A stretch of 64,000 nucleotides of DNA from Enhydrobacter sp. (lineage in GTDB: Bacteria > Pseudomonadota > Alphaproteobacteria > Reyranellales > Reyranellaceae), in the NCBI RefSeq assembly GCF_030246845.1, contig NZ_CP126889.1, forward strand, positions 1,922,001 through 1,986,000, in the 5' to 3' direction. Position 1 is the stretch's first letter. Each line of letters begins with the position of its first letter. The notes beneath the pieces were generated by a model. That model was not told where the DNA came from and did no database searches. It worked only from the letters and a program-made list of their open reading frames with translations. A program made the position numbers and the translations under genes. This document shows, one piece after another, positions 55,489-64,000 of the stretch.

Positions 55489-58047
55489 GTGACTGTGACC
55501 ACTCTCGTTTCCACGCCGGAGAGCAGGCCTCCCGACGACGACCGCATCGAGCGCGCGATGACCGACGCCTTGATGACGGGCAACAATCTTCGACTGCTCG
55601 CCCTGGCGATTTGGGGACTGTTCTGGATGGCTTGCGGCGACAGTGCGCCGTGGTGGGCTTTCGCGGTACCGGCCGCCTTGCACATCTCGTCGATGATGGC
55701 CTTCATCCGGCTAGAACGGATTTATCGCCGTGCCCCCGATACCTATGAGACGGAGGGGTGGCGGTGGCGCTACATCGTGCTCGCCGGCGTGACCGGGCTT
55801 TCGTATGGTCTGGCCGGTCTGCTGCTGGTCATCCATTCCGCGACGGCGCCCGGGATATTCGTCGCTTCCATCTTGTGCGCGATCACGGCGTTGCCGCCGG
55901 GCCGCACCTACGAGCCGCGCAGTTACACACTGCTCGTGTGCATTTGTCTCCTGATGCTGTCGGCTGGGCTGCTGTGGGTCGGCGGCCCCGTCAGCCGGCC
56001 CGCCGGGATCGGCGTGCTTCTCTATCTCGTCGCTTTGCTTCTGCAAAACACGGTGCAGCACCGGCTGCAGCGCAAGCAGGTGGCGCTGGCGATCGATCAT
56101 GAGGACCTCGCCAGGCTTCACGCCCGCCGCGAGAAGGAAGCCCAGCAGGCCCGCGCCGTGCTGGAGGCGGTGTTCGACAACATGAGCGACGGCGTGTTGC
56201 TCTACGAAGCGGACGGCCGCTGGGTCTACCAGAACCCCGCCATGGCGCGGCTGCACAGCATGTCGAACAGCTTCATGGCCACGCTGCCGACCTTTGCCGA
56301 CATCATCCGTTACCGCGCGCGGCGTGGCGACTACGGGCCGCTCGATCGCCTGCCGGGGGGCCTGGACGGCTGGGTCGCCACCCGCGTCGCCCGTTTCGAA
56401 GCCGCCAACGAGCCACCGCAGCGCAGGCGTACGATCACTGGTCGGACGGTCGAAGTTACGTACCGGCGTCTTACCGACGGTCGCGTGCTCACCATTCACC
56501 GAGATCTCACCGACATCGTCGAGCGCGAGGAAAAGCTCCAGTTGGCGCGTGCCGAGTCGGAGCGCGCTCGTGACGAGGCCGAGGCTGCGAACCAGGCCAA
56601 GTCCACATTCCTCGCCACCATGAGCCACGAGATGCGCACGCCGATGAACGGTGTGGTCGGCACGGCCGAACTCCTGGAGCGCGAGCCGCTGAACGAGCGG
56701 CAGAAGCGCCTGGTGGGCACGGTGCGGCGCTCTGCGACCGCCCTCTTGCGCATCATCGACGACGTCCTGGACTTTTCCAAGATCGAGGCTGGCCGCATGG
56801 AACTCGAGGAGGCGCCGTTCTCGCTGCGCGCCCTCGTCGGCAGCGCGATCGAGACACTGTCGGTCCAGGTCGAGAAGAAGGGTCTCGCCCTTCACACGAC
56901 GATCGAGTCGGGCACGCCTGATGCGCTGCTGGCCGACGCCACCCGCCTGCGCCAGATTCTGTTCAATCTGATCGGCAATGCTGCCAAGTTCACCGATGTC
57001 GGGCGCATTGCGGTCCGCGTCCGCGCCGTCGACGGGGACGAAAGGGCGGTGACGCTGGCACTGTCGGTATCGGACACCGGTATCGGCATGGACCGCCGGC
57101 AACAGGAGCGGCTGTTCAAGCCGTTCTCCCAGGCCGACAGCTCGACGACCCGGCGCTACGGCGGCACGGGGCTCGGTCTTTCCATCGTGCGCCGGCTGGC
57201 CGAGCTGATGGGCGGCACCGTGACCGTCGAAAGCAGACCCGGCGAAGGCTCGACCTTTACCGTCACCCTTAAGGTCCGGCGTGCATCGGACGTGCCGGGT
57301 GAGGCGTCCGTCGGGGAGCCGGCGAAGGAGCATCTGCCGCTGGCGGCAGCCGGCGCGCGCGTGCTGGCGGTTGACGACAACGACGTCAACCTCGAGGTTC
57401 TGATCGGCCAGTTCGAGATACTGGGCCTCGCCCTCGACACCGCGAGCAACGGCATCGAAGCGCTGACACGGTGGCGCAGCCAGCCTTACGCGCTGCTGCT
57501 AACCGACATCCACATGCCCGACATGGACGGCTTCGAGCTGACCCGCCAGATCCGCGCGGAGGAAGGCGTCAACCCCGACCGCCCGCGCACCCCTATCCTG
57601 GCGCTGACCGCCAACGCCCTGAAAGGCGAGGCCGAGCGCTGCCTCGCGGCGGGCATGGACGGCTATCTCACCAAGCCGCTCACCTTGGAGCGTCTGCGAG
57701 ACGCGGTCGCGCGGCAAGCCATCGCCGTTCCTTCGGCGGGCAATGGCGGCGCCGTCGATCGCTCTGTCGTGTCAGGCATGTTCGGCGACAACCCGGCCAC
57801 CGTCGAGCGCGTGCTGGAGCGCTTCAGAACGGCGGGCGCCCGGCTCCTGGACGAAATCGACAAGGCGACGAACGACCCGGCAAGGCTGGCCGAGCTCGCC
57901 CATCAGCTCAAGGGGGCGGCCCGCTCCGCCGGTGCCGCGCGGCTGGCTGATATGGCCGAAGTCTTGGAGCGGTCGCGCGAACCGCGCGACCTCGAAGCGC
58001 TGCGCCTGGAATGGCGCAAGGTGATGGCCGAGCTCAGTCCAGCCTGA
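55489..58047 (+). CDS. Hybrid sensor histidine kinase with receiver and HPt domains
   Basis: With the GTG at 55489 the product has 852 residues: an N-terminal block of about six membrane helices (about 25-170), a PAS-type domain ([17 protein letters not shown], about 220-340), dimerisation/H-box [15 protein letters not shown] with His380, ATPase (N-box [14 protein letters not shown]1 [11 protein letters not shown]2 [10 protein letters not shown]), a receiver domain with Asp673 in [12 protein letters not shown], and an HPt domain with His805 in [12 protein letters not shown] full phosphorelay sits in one chain. The start is uncertain; a frame-compatible ATG lies 23 codons later. Convergent with the VOC gene. 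Confidence 0.9.
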   Translation: MTVTTLVSTPESRPPDDDRIERAMTDALMTGNNLRLLALAIWGLFWMACGDSAPWWAFAVPAALHISSMMAFIRLERIYRRAPDTYETEGWRWRYIVLAGVTGLSYGLAGLLLVIHSATAPGIFVASILCAITALPPGRTYEPRSYTLLVCICLLMLSAGLLWVGGPVSRPAGIGVLLYLVALLLQNTVQHRLQRKQVALAIDHEDLARLHARREKEAQQARAVLEAVFDNMSDGVLLYEADGRWVYQNPAMARLHSMSNSFMATLPTFADIIRYRARRGDYGPLDRLPGGLDGWVATRVARFEAANEPPQRRRTITGRTVEVTYRRLTDGRVLTIHRDLTDIVEREEKLQLARAESERARDEAEAANQAKSTFLATMSHEMRTPMNGVVGTAELLEREPLNERQKRLVGTVRRSATALLRIIDDVLDFSKIEAGRMELEEAPFSLRALVGSAIETLSVQVEKKGLALHTTIESGTPDALLADATRLRQILFNLIGNAAKFTDVGRIAVRVRAVDGDERAVTLALSVSDTGIGMDRRQQERLFKPFSQADSSTTRRYGGTGLGLSIVRRLAELMGGTVTVESRPGEGSTFTVTLKVRRASDVPGEASVGEPAKEHLPLAAAGARVLAVDDNDVNLEVLIGQFEILGLALDTASNGIEALTRWRSQPYALLLTDIHMPDMDGFELTRQIRAEEGVNPDRPRTPILALTANALKGEAERCLAAGMDGYLTKPLTLERLRDAVARQAIAVPSAGNGGAVDRSVVSGMFGDNPATVERVLERFRTAGARLLDEIDKATNDPARLAELAHQLKGAARSAGAARLADMAEVLERSREPRDLEALRLEWRKVMAELSPA

Positions 58048-58126
58048 GGCAGACGACCACGTCCGACGGCAACCTCCACTTCAGGAAACAGTATCGCCCC
58101 GAAGGGGGGTAGCAATGCGGCTTCAT

Positions 58127-58729
58127 TCAGCCGCGTGGCGCAGCGCCGAATTTCGGCAGGTTGTCGGTGCCATCGACCAGCGCCTCGGCCCCTTCGGTCG
58201 GCAGGACCTTCACATAGTTGAGGGCGGCGTCGATATCGCCTTCCCAAATCTCGCGCGGCAGGTCGTAGAGGAGCTCGACACCGTAGCCGTTGGGATCGTG
58301 AATATAGAGGCTGTGTGTCATGCCGTGCTCGACGCGGCGGTCGAACTTCACGCCACGCGCCTGCAGGTAGGCGAGCTGCCGGGACCAAGCCTCGCGGTCG
58401 GGCAGGGTGATCGCGATATGGTTCACGGCAAGCGGCATGCCGAACATCTTCCAATCCGCAGGCGGCGCCGGCAGATCGCGGTTCTCGACCAGGGCAATGT
58501 CGTGGTGATGAGTCTGGCCGCCGCGATCGCCGCTGTAGAAGCGCATCTTTGGCGGATTGGGCCGCTGCGGCGTCGGCTTCAGCTCACCGACCTGGCGGAA
58601 GCCCAGGATCTCGGTCCAGAAGCGATGCGATTCCTCGAGGTCGCGAACATTGAGCACGAGATGGTTGATGCCACGCGGCGTCACCGCCTGCGCGGGCGCG
58701 GACGGCTTGTCCGTGATCGGCTGGTCCAT
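58127..58729 (-). CDS. VOC-family dioxygenase-like protein (extradiol ring-cleavage type)
   Basis: The 200-residue product has two betaalphabetabetabeta modules with likely metal ligands in GINHLVLNVRDL, HHHDIALVE, LAVNHIAITLPD and NGYGVELLYD. It resembles catechol 2,3-dioxygenase-like VOC proteins. It starts ten bases after the phenol-hydroxylase gene, so it may cleave the catechol the hydroxylase makes; that is inference. The ATG at 58729 follows AGGAG. An upstream frame is a shadow. Confidence 0.85.
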   Translation of the reverse strand: MDQPITDKPSAPAQAVTPRGINHLVLNVRDLEESHRFWTEILGFRQVGELKPTPQRPNPPKMRFYSGDRGGQTHHHDIALVENRDLPAPPADWKMFGMPLAVNHIAITLPDREAWSRQLAYLQARGVKFDRRVEHGMTHSLYIHDPNGYGVELLYDLPREIWEGDIDAALNYVKVLPTEGAEALVDGTDNLPKFGAAPRG

Positions 58730-58739
58730 GGGCTCCTCC

Positions 58740-60233
58740 TCACGATGCGGCCGACGCCAAACGTCGGGATCCATCTTCCTGTCCTTCATCCCACTCCTCC
58801 AGCAGGAAGCGGTCAAGCAGCCGGTCGGCACGCCCACGGCCGGCCAGAGCCACCGCCTGGTTGGTGATCAGGTTACGGCCGGCCGAGGCGAGGTAGAAGC
58901 GCTCGTATTGCTCGTTGCGGCTGCCGAGCGCAGTGCCGGTGAAGTCCCAGGCCATCCGGAACAGACGGCTGCGCTGCTCGGCGTCCACGCCGACGCCTTG
59001 CAGGTACTTGTCGATCAGCGGCCGCAGTGTTTCGTCGGCGAGCGCGCCGCGCGCCGGCGTGGTGAGAAGGTTGTGCGAGCCGATCAGACGAATGATCTCG
59101 TTCACGCGGGGGAACCAGACGGGGAGAGCTGCGCGCAGCGCCGCCAACGGGCGGCCGTCGCACGACCACATGCCGTTGCCGATCTCGGCGGCCGCCTGCT
59201 CGGCGGCATAGACCGAGGCGCGGGTGAACTCGGCATACATGGCGATCTCGCCCAGCATTTGCTGCGTCGGCGGCTGGGCGGCGGAATTGATCGCCTCGGC
59301 CATGCGGGTGGCGAGCCCCCAGGCGAATTCGAGCTTGGTCTGCGCCCGGATCATGGTCTGCTGCATGATGTTGGGCCACCAGCTCGTCTTCATGACGGTG
59401 TTGTAGACCTCGAGGTTGGCGTCGATGAACAGCCGTTCGCGCGGCACCTCGACGTCGTCGAAGATCACAAAGGCGTCCTGCTCGTCGAAGCGGCTGGAGA
59501 ACGGATGCTCAAACCGATTGGTGTTCGTCGCCACGCTGTCGCGGCAGATGAACTTGAGGCCCGGCGTATTCATGGGAATGCAGAATGAAAGCGCATGCAC
59601 GTCCGCCGCATTCGGCATGATCGCGCCGGGATAGACCGCGAGCTCGTCGGCGAAGGGGGCCAGCGTCGCCAGGACCCGCGAGCCGCGCACAAGAATGCCG
59701 TTCGACGTATTCTCGACCTTGTGGAGCTGGACCGGATCGAAGCCCACCGGATACTTGCCCTTCGCAGCATCGACGGTGGAATGCACGATCGTGTGGGTGA
59801 GGGAGAGGTCCTCGCGCGCCAGCTTCTTCTGATAGCGCACCAGGTTGGCCGAACCTTCCTCGTTGCCGTTCACCGCCCATTCGTCGGCACGGCCGGCGAA
59901 TCCCGCATAGGTGACGTTCATGTAGTCGGGCGTGCGGCCCATGAGACCGGCCGAGAACTCGGCCACCCGCTCCAGGCCGCGATGGCGTCGCTGCAGGTCG
60001 TCGCGGCTCCTCGGGATCATGTGGCTTACGTTGATCGGCTCGCCGGTCTGCGGATCGGCCATCAGGCAATCGTCGGCGTGGCGATGCTGCAGGTCGAACA
60101 CCTCGGCCAGCGCATGCGCCGCGCCACGCAAGGCCGGATGATCGACGACCGAACGCACACGCTCCCCGCCGACCCAGATCTCGCGATCACCCTTCAGGCC
60201 GCGGAGAAATTGCTCGCCCGTCCGTGCCGCCAT
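58740..60233 (-). CDS. 4-hydroxyphenylacetate 3-hydroxylase family oxygenase (FADH2-dependent)
   Basis: The 497-residue product fits the HpaB-type two-component flavin monooxygenases, which add a hydroxyl ortho to a phenol using FADH2 from a separate reductase. Blocks: SHMIPRSRDDLQRR, GRTPDYMNVTYAGFAG, LTHTIVHSTVDAAKGK, FIFDDVEVPRERLFID, and GRGRADRLLDRFL at the end. Substrate may be a hydroxyphenylacetate or another phenol. No hpaC-type reductase is in this window. The ATG at 60233 leads to a normal length. Confidence 0.85.
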   Translation of the reverse strand: MAARTGEQFLRGLKGDREIWVGGERVRSVVDHPALRGAAHALAEVFDLQHRHADDCLMADPQTGEPINVSHMIPRSRDDLQRRHRGLERVAEFSAGLMGRTPDYMNVTYAGFAGRADEWAVNGNEEGSANLVRYQKKLAREDLSLTHTIVHSTVDAAKGKYPVGFDPVQLHKVENTSNGILVRGSRVLATLAPFADELAVYPGAIMPNAADVHALSFCIPMNTPGLKFICRDSVATNTNRFEHPFSSRFDEQDAFVIFDDVEVPRERLFIDANLEVYNTVMKTSWWPNIMQQTMIRAQTKLEFAWGLATRMAEAINSAAQPPTQQMLGEIAMYAEFTRASVYAAEQAAAEIGNGMWSCDGRPLAALRAALPVWFPRVNEIIRLIGSHNLLTTPARGALADETLRPLIDKYLQGVGVDAEQRSRLFRMAWDFTGTALGSRNEQYERFYLASAGRNLITNQAVALAGRGRADRLLDRFLLEEWDEGQEDGSRRLASAAS

Positions 60234-60337
60234 GCCGTCGCTCCCGCAAAGCCCTTCGCCTGGAGGCGAATGTCGATTGGACAAAAGGCTAGTCAGCCGC
60301 CTCCCTTGCCGGAACGATCAAAGGCGAAATAGAACAT

Positions 60338-60352
60338 ATAACAAATTGTTAT
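60338..60352. promoter_or_regulatory. Palindromic site, probable LysR operator
   Basis: ATAACAAATTGTTAT is a perfect palindrome about a single central base in an AT-rich stretch between the lysR and hydroxylase genes. It holds a T-N11-A-like core as LysR-type boxes do. It lies 11 bases before the preferred lysR ATG and would let the regulator repress its own gene and control the divergent operon. Confidence 0.6.
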
Positions 60353-60362
60353 GGGAGAGCCA

Positions 60363-61334
60363 ATGACCAGAGCACGCCGGCCGATCGACGCTGTCCAGGC
60401 ACCCGATCCGCGCGAACTGGTGGCGCGGCTGCATCGCGTGAAGCTCGACACCTTGCCGATCCTCCACGAGCTTTTGCGCACACGTAGCGTCACGCGGACC
60501 GCGCGTGCGTTCGGCATGACGCAACCCGGCGTCAGCCGCATCCTGCGTCAGTTGCGCGCGACCTTCGAGGACCAGCTCCTGGTACTCATCGGACGCGACG
60601 CGCGGCTCACGCACAGGGCCGAGGCCTTGATCGATCCGCTGCATCGCGCGTTGGTCGAGATCGGCCTTCTGCTCGATTCGACCAATCCGTTCGATCCCGC
60701 GACCGAGGCGGTGCCTTTCGTCGTCACGACGGCGGACTACGTGAGCCTCCTGTTGGCTCCGGTGCTGGCGGAGATCTGCGCCGTCGAGGCGCCGTATGTC
60801 GTGCTGGAATTCACCGAGGCGCGACTGCGCAATCCGGACGAACTGGCCCGCATCGACTTCCTGATCGGGCCACGGGCCTTCGGCGAGCGGCTGGGCAAGC
60901 GCATTGGCTCTATGCCGCTCTGGCGCGACGACATCGTGTGCATCGCCGCCGAAGCCAATCGGACGGTCCCGGCCCGCATCTCGGCCGAGGAGTTCCAGCA
61001 GGCCCGTCAGGTCGGGATGAAATCTGATCCGCGCGTGCCGCCCGACATCCGTCTGCAGCTTCAGCCGACTTCCGCGCTCGAGACTTCGCTGGTCTGCACG
61101 ACGCCGAATTTCTTGGTGATCGGCGCCGTGGTCGAGCAGGGTGATTGCCTCGCCCTGGTGCCGCGCAAAGTGGCACAGGAGTTGACCAGGTCGCGGCGCC
61201 TGCGCATCGTCGAGCTCGTCTATCCGCACCGCCGGCTGATGATCGATGCCTATTGGAGTTTGGCCGCCAGCGGCAAGCGCGGCCATGCATGGTTTCGCGA
61301 CCTGCTCGCGCGGGCGGCAAAGCGGTTGCAATAG
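60363..61334 (+). CDS. LysR-family transcriptional regulator, probable regulator of the hydroxylase operon
   Basis: The 323-residue product has the LysR helix-turn-helix (LHELLRTRSVTRTARAFGMTQPGVSRILRQLRATFEDQLLV, about 30-70) and a periplasmic-binding-like effector domain (PFVVTTADYVSLLLAPVLAEI). It is NodD-like in size. Divergent from the hydroxylase. An ATG four codons upstream overlaps the palindrome; the ATG at 60363 has GGGAG five bases before it and is preferred. Confidence 0.9.
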   Translation: MTRARRPIDAVQAPDPRELVARLHRVKLDTLPILHELLRTRSVTRTARAFGMTQPGVSRILRQLRATFEDQLLVLIGRDARLTHRAEALIDPLHRALVEIGLLLDSTNPFDPATEAVPFVVTTADYVSLLLAPVLAEICAVEAPYVVLEFTEARLRNPDELARIDFLIGPRAFGERLGKRIGSMPLWRDDIVCIAAEANRTVPARISAEEFQQARQVGMKSDPRVPPDIRLQLQPTSALETSLVCTTPNFLVIGAVVEQGDCLALVPRKVAQELTRSRRLRIVELVYPHRRLMIDAYWSLAASGKRGHAWFRDLLARAAKRLQ

Positions 61335-61385
61335 AGAGAGCTTGCTCGTCGACGCCGCGTGCCGCCTAAGGCAAGGGAAGAGAAA

Positions 61386-62330
61386 TCAGCGCCGCGTCAG
61401 GCGTTCGACGACCAGGTCGAGCTGGTCGTAGTCGCGGATCTCCAAGGTGAGGACGCTCTGCTCGCCGAGGCCGCGCAGGACGAGCGACGCCTTGAGCCCC
61501 AGCGCCTCCTCGACGCGCCGCTCGAGCGCCTTGGTGTCGGCGGTCTTGGTGCCCGCCGCACCGGTTACCTTGCCGCCCTTGCCCGGCTTGCCAGATTTTG
61601 GCTTTTCGCCCGCCGCCAGCCGCTCGAGTTCGCGCACGCTGAGCTTTTCCTTGACCGCGCGCTCGGCCATCGCCGCGGGGTTGGCAAAGCTCAGCAGCGT
61701 GCGCGCCTGGCCGGCGCTCAGCTCGTGGCGCTGGACCATCCCTCGGACTTCCTCGGGCAGGTCGAGGAGACGCAGGGTGTTGGCGATATGGGGCCGGCTG
61801 CGGCCCATTGTTTCCGCCACTTCCTCCTGCGTCTGATGGAACTGCTCCATCAGGCGGCGGTAGCCCATCGCCTCCTCAATCGGCGACAGGTCGGTGCGCT
61901 GCAGGTTCTCGATCAGGGCAAGCTGCAAGGCATCGAGATCGTCGAGGCTGCGGACGACGACCGGCACCTCGTGCAATTGGGCCTTCTGCGCCGCGCGCCA
62001 GCGCCGTTCGCCGGCCACGATCTCATAGGCGTCCGGTTCGCCGGCCACCGGCCGTACAAGGATGGGTTGCAAAAGTCCGAACTGGCGGACCGAGTCGACC
62101 AGCCCGTCCTTGTCCTCGAAGACCGTGCGCGGCTGGAATCGGCCGGGCCGCAGATGCGCAATCGGCAGCGTGACGGGCGTGCGGGCCGCGGGTGCAGGGC
62201 GCGACGCATCGCCGGTTGCCGCGGCGTTGGCGGCGGAAGACGAGGGAGCGACGGTGGCTGCGACATCGTCGTCGCCCAGGAGGGCGGACAGGCCGCGGCC
62301 GAGGCCGCGCGGCTTAGGAGGCAGGTTCAT
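61386..62330 (-). CDS. parB: Chromosome partitioning protein ParB
   Basis: ParB is a CTP-dependent clamp that loads at parS and works with ParA. The 314-residue product opens with GLGRGLSALLGDDD, then PIAHLRPGRFQPRTVF, the CTP-binding GERRWR (107-112), ENLQRTDLSPIEEAMGYRRLM (141-160), a helix-turn-helix DNA-binding region (EEVAETMGRSRPHIANTLRLL) and a C-terminal dimerisation domain. A lysine/glycine-rich linker (GKPGKGGKVTG) precedes it. The ATG overlaps parA by 17 bases. Confidence 0.96.
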   Translation of the reverse strand: MNLPPKPRGLGRGLSALLGDDDVAATVAPSSSAANAAATGDASRPAPAARTPVTLPIAHLRPGRFQPRTVFEDKDGLVDSVRQFGLLQPILVRPVAGEPDAYEIVAGERRWRAAQKAQLHEVPVVVRSLDDLDALQLALIENLQRTDLSPIEEAMGYRRLMEQFHQTQEEVAETMGRSRPHIANTLRLLDLPEEVRGMVQRHELSAGQARTLLSFANPAAMAERAVKEKLSVRELERLAAGEKPKSGKPGKGGKVTGAAGTKTADTKALERRVEEALGLKASLVLRGLGEQSVLTLEIRDYDQLDLVVERLTRR

Positions 62331-63171
62331 GGGAGACCTGTTGCTGGGCCGCTTCCGCGGCGGTGCGCCGACGGCGGATGAATTCGCTCGCCAGCAGGAT
62401 ATAGGCCTGCGAACCGGCGCAGGCATTGTCGTAAATCAGGACCGGCAGCCCGTGGGACGGCGCCTCGGCGATGCGCACGTTGCGTGGAATGGTTGTGCCG
62501 AACACCAGGTCACCGAAGTGCGCGCGCACATCCGCCTCGACTTGCTGGCTGAGGGTCATGCGGCGATCAACCATGGTGAGGATGACTCCGGCTATATGCA
62601 ACTTCCGGTTGAGAACCTTCTTGACCCGCTCGACGGTGTTGCTGAGAGCGCCGATGCCCTCGAGCGCCAGGAACTCGGCCTGCAGCGGCACCAGCACGGC
62701 ATCGACCGCCACCAAGGCGTTCAAGGTGACAAGACCGAGCGATGGCGGGCAGTCGATCAGGACCGTGTCCCAGCGGCTGCGGGCATCGCTGGCCGGCGCC
62801 GTCAGTCCCTCGGCCAAGCGATGCTCGCGACGCTCCATGTCGATCAGCTCGATCTCCGCGCCCGCAAGCGAGACCGAAGCCGGCATGACCGACAGACCCG
62901 GGATCTGCGAAGGCCGGATGGCCTCGTCGAGCGTGGAGAGGCCCAGCAGGAACTCGTACGAACCTGGCGAACGCTCGTTGCGGGCAATCCCCAGGCCGGT
63001 GGAAGCATTCCCCTGCGGGTCGAGGTCGATCAGAAGAACCCGTTCCCCGACGGCCGCCAAGGCCGTCGCGAGATTGATGGCGGTCGTGGTCTTGCCGACG
63101 CCACCTTTCTGGTTAGCGATCGCGAAGATCTTTGGCCCGGTAGGCGTCGAGTCGGAGGAGGACGGCGGCAC
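62314..63171 (-). CDS. parA: Chromosome partitioning ATPase ParA
   Basis: Walker-type ATPase that drives origin segregation with ParB. The 285-residue product has the deviant Walker A KGGVGKTTTAINLA (about 22-35), LLIDLDPQGNASTGLG, VLIDCPPSLGLVTLNAL and VPLQAEFLALEGI. The GTG start at 63171 gives a short Ser/Thr lead before KIFAIANQKGG; the start overlaps rsmG by 59 bases, and a later start cannot be excluded. Confidence 0.95.
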   Translation of the reverse strand: MPPSSSDSTPTGPKIFAIANQKGGVGKTTTAINLATALAAVGERVLLIDLDPQGNASTGLGIARNERSPGSYEFLLGLSTLDEAIRPSQIPGLSVMPASVSLAGAEIELIDMERREHRLAEGLTAPASDARSRWDTVLIDCPPSLGLVTLNALVAVDAVLVPLQAEFLALEGIGALSNTVERVKKVLNRKLHIAGVILTMVDRRMTLSQQVEADVRAHFGDLVFGTTIPRNVRIAEAPSHGLPVLIYDNACAGSQAYILLASEFIRRRRTAAEAAQQQVSHEPAS

Positions 63172-63772
63172 GATCCGTTACGCTGGGAAAAAGCTGGTCT
63201 TCAATGTCCCAGTCTTGACCGGCCTCGGTCAATTCACCTTGCCATCCTTTTCCCTTGTGGAAAAGGCAAATAGCGGGGTCGTTCCGATGGGGAGCGGCCC
63301 AGTGAAGCAATTGGCCAAGTGGAGCTAGGGCTCGGGCAGTGACGATGTCGGCCTTCGCAGCGGGTACGGCCTCGATTCGGCCGATGACGATCCGGGGTTC
63401 CTTCGCCAGCCCCATTTGCCGAGCGGCCTCGCCGAGATAGGCTCCTTTACGAGCATCCGAATCGATCAGGGTGATATCGAGGTCGGGACGCAGGGCGGCA
63501 ACCACCAGGCCAGGGAAACCGCCCCCGCTGCCAAGGTCGGTCAGGCTTCGGATTTGGGCGGGGAACAGGGGAACAATCTGCGCCGAATCGAGGATGTGCC
63601 GGGTCCAAACGTCGCGCAGCGTCTTCCCGCTAATCAGATTGATGGCTTTCTGCCATCGTTCCAAGGTCTGAACGAGCACCTCCAGACGCTCTTCCGTTTC
63701 ACGTGAAACATCGACCCCAAGACGCTGCATTTCCCTCCGGAAATGCTCTCGGCCAGCATTGTTCGGGGTCAC
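63113..63772 (-). CDS. rsmG: 16S rRNA m7G527 methyltransferase RsmG
   Basis: The 219-residue product methylates G527 of 16S rRNA; loss gives low-level streptomycin resistance. Blocks: ISGKTLRDVWTRHILDSAQI, TDLGSGGGFPGLVVAALRPDLDITLIDSD (SAM motif), RKGAYLGEAARQMGL and DIVTARALAPLGQLLHWA. GTG start three bases after the mnmG stop. It contains a parS site in the part coding VSRET. Confidence 0.95.
   Translation of the reverse strand: MTPNNAGREHFRREMQRLGVDVSRETEERLEVLVQTLERWQKAINLISGKTLRDVWTRHILDSAQIVPLFPAQIRSLTDLGSGGGFPGLVVAALRPDLDITLIDSDARKGAYLGEAARQMGLAKEPRIVIGRIEAVPAAKADIVTARALAPLGQLLHWAAPHRNDPAICLFHKGKGWQGELTEAGQDWDIEDQLFPSVTDRAAVLLRLDAYRAKDLRDR
63695..63710. promoter_or_regulatory. parS centromere site inside rsmG
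   Basis: CGTTTCACGTGAAACA matches the bacterial parS consensus TGTTTCACGTGAAACA at 15 of 16 positions (first base C). It encodes part of the VSRET sequence of RsmG. ParB nucleates here and spreads, so the site marks the origin side of the chromosome. Only this copy was noticed. Confidence 0.85.
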
Positions 63773-63775
63773 CTG

Positions 63776-64000
63776 TCAGGCCGCCCGCCGACGGACATAC
63801 CTCAACAATGCGACTAGGGCGGCCGGCGTCACGCCGGAAATCCGCGCTGCCTGACCCAAGGTCGCCGGCTGGTGCATCTGGAGCTTCTGGCGAACTTCAC
63901 TGCTGAGGCCGCCGATCGCCATGTAGTCCAGTCCGGTCGGCAGCTCAAGCGCCTCGTCGCGTCGGTAGGCCGCAATATCCAGCCGCTGCCGGGCCAGATA
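63776..64000 (-). CDS. mnmG: tRNA uridine-5-carboxymethylaminomethyl modification enzyme MnmG, C-terminal end
   Basis: The window ends inside the gene; 74 codons plus stop are present. The fragment has the C-terminal helical domain used with Mnm[21 protein letters not shown], then [20 protein letters not shown] and [16 protein letters not shown]. With MnmE it adds the cmnm5 group to the wobble uridine of certain tRNAs. Usual place just before rsmG-parA-parB. Confidence 0.92.
   Translation of the reverse strand, partial: YLARQRLDIAAYRRDEALELPTGLDYMAIGGLSSEVRQKLQMHQPATLGQAARISGVTPAALVALLRYVRRRAA

Overview
The window is chromosomal DNA of a GC-rich alphaproteobacterium. The evidence is gene content and order: a System I cytochrome c maturation operon, the blocks rph-rdgB-hemW next to hrcA, a Tim44-like gene before mltA, DUF3576-leuS-holA, a TonB-independent porin, a Rhodospirillum-type encapsulated ferritin, and mnmG-rsmG-parA-parB, which normally lies near the chromosome origin. 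A member of the Rhodospirillales/Reyranella neighbourhood is my best guess; nothing here fixes the genus. No rRNA, tRNA, CRISPR array, transposase or integrase was seen.

Layout. 0-1 kb: the 3' end of a visibly AT-richer gene with a DUF3427-like C-terminus (probably a helicase). 1.07-9.36 kb: ccmA-ccmB-ccmC-SGNH-ccmD-ccmE-ccmF-ccmG-ccmH-ccmI on the minus strand, with an SGNH-hydrolase-like gene inserted between ccmC and ccmD and two palindromic repeats in its gaps. 9.40-9.51 kb: a set of hairpins with C-rich loops ending in an intrinsic terminator, a candidate small RNA or leader of ccmA. 9.6-20.5 kb: a tightly coupled ten-gene minus-strand operon of four glycosyltransferases, a histidine phosphatase, a polysaccharide deacetylase, a small membrane protein and an oligopeptide-type ABC importer lacking a binding protein. 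Divergent from it, 20.6-24.35 kb: an ABC exporter-like protein with badly degenerate ATPase motifs, a cyclic-nucleotide-binding protein and a methyltransferase. 24.3-28.1 kb: a sulfate ABC transporter.

28.2-33.2 kb: housekeeping and hydrolytic genes (GlsB-like, xthA, ypfJ-like peptidase, FAH hydrolase, L,D-transpeptidase-like) and an EmrB/QacA-type exporter preceded by a 15-codon leader ORF and an intrinsic terminator. 33.5-38.6 kb: hrcA with a 51-residue membrane ORF behind it, rph-rdgB-hemW and an amino-acid-type binding protein. 38.7-46.6 kb: hspQ, a metallo-beta-lactamase-fold protein, methyltransferases, Tim44-like, mltA and a lutABC lactate oxidation operon. 46.7-52.8 kb: a porin, DUF3576 lipoprotein, leuS and holA (with no lptE between them). 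52.85-54.05 kb: an encapsulin shell with its ferritin-like cargo. 54.1-58.0 kb: an OmpR-type regulator and a hybrid histidine kinase. 58.1-61.3 kb: a flavin-dependent phenol hydroxylase plus a VOC dioxygenase, divergent from a LysR regulator with a palindromic site between. 61.4-64.0 kb: parB, parA, rsmG and the end of mnmG, with a near-perfect parS site inside rsmG.

The two most system-like loci are the glycan/peptide-transporter operon with its divergent pseudo-ABC unit (9.6-24.35 kb) and the encapsulin-ferritin pair. Start codons were chosen by stop/start overlaps, ribosome-binding sites and family length; 4-nt ATGA/GTGA overlaps are very common in this DNA.
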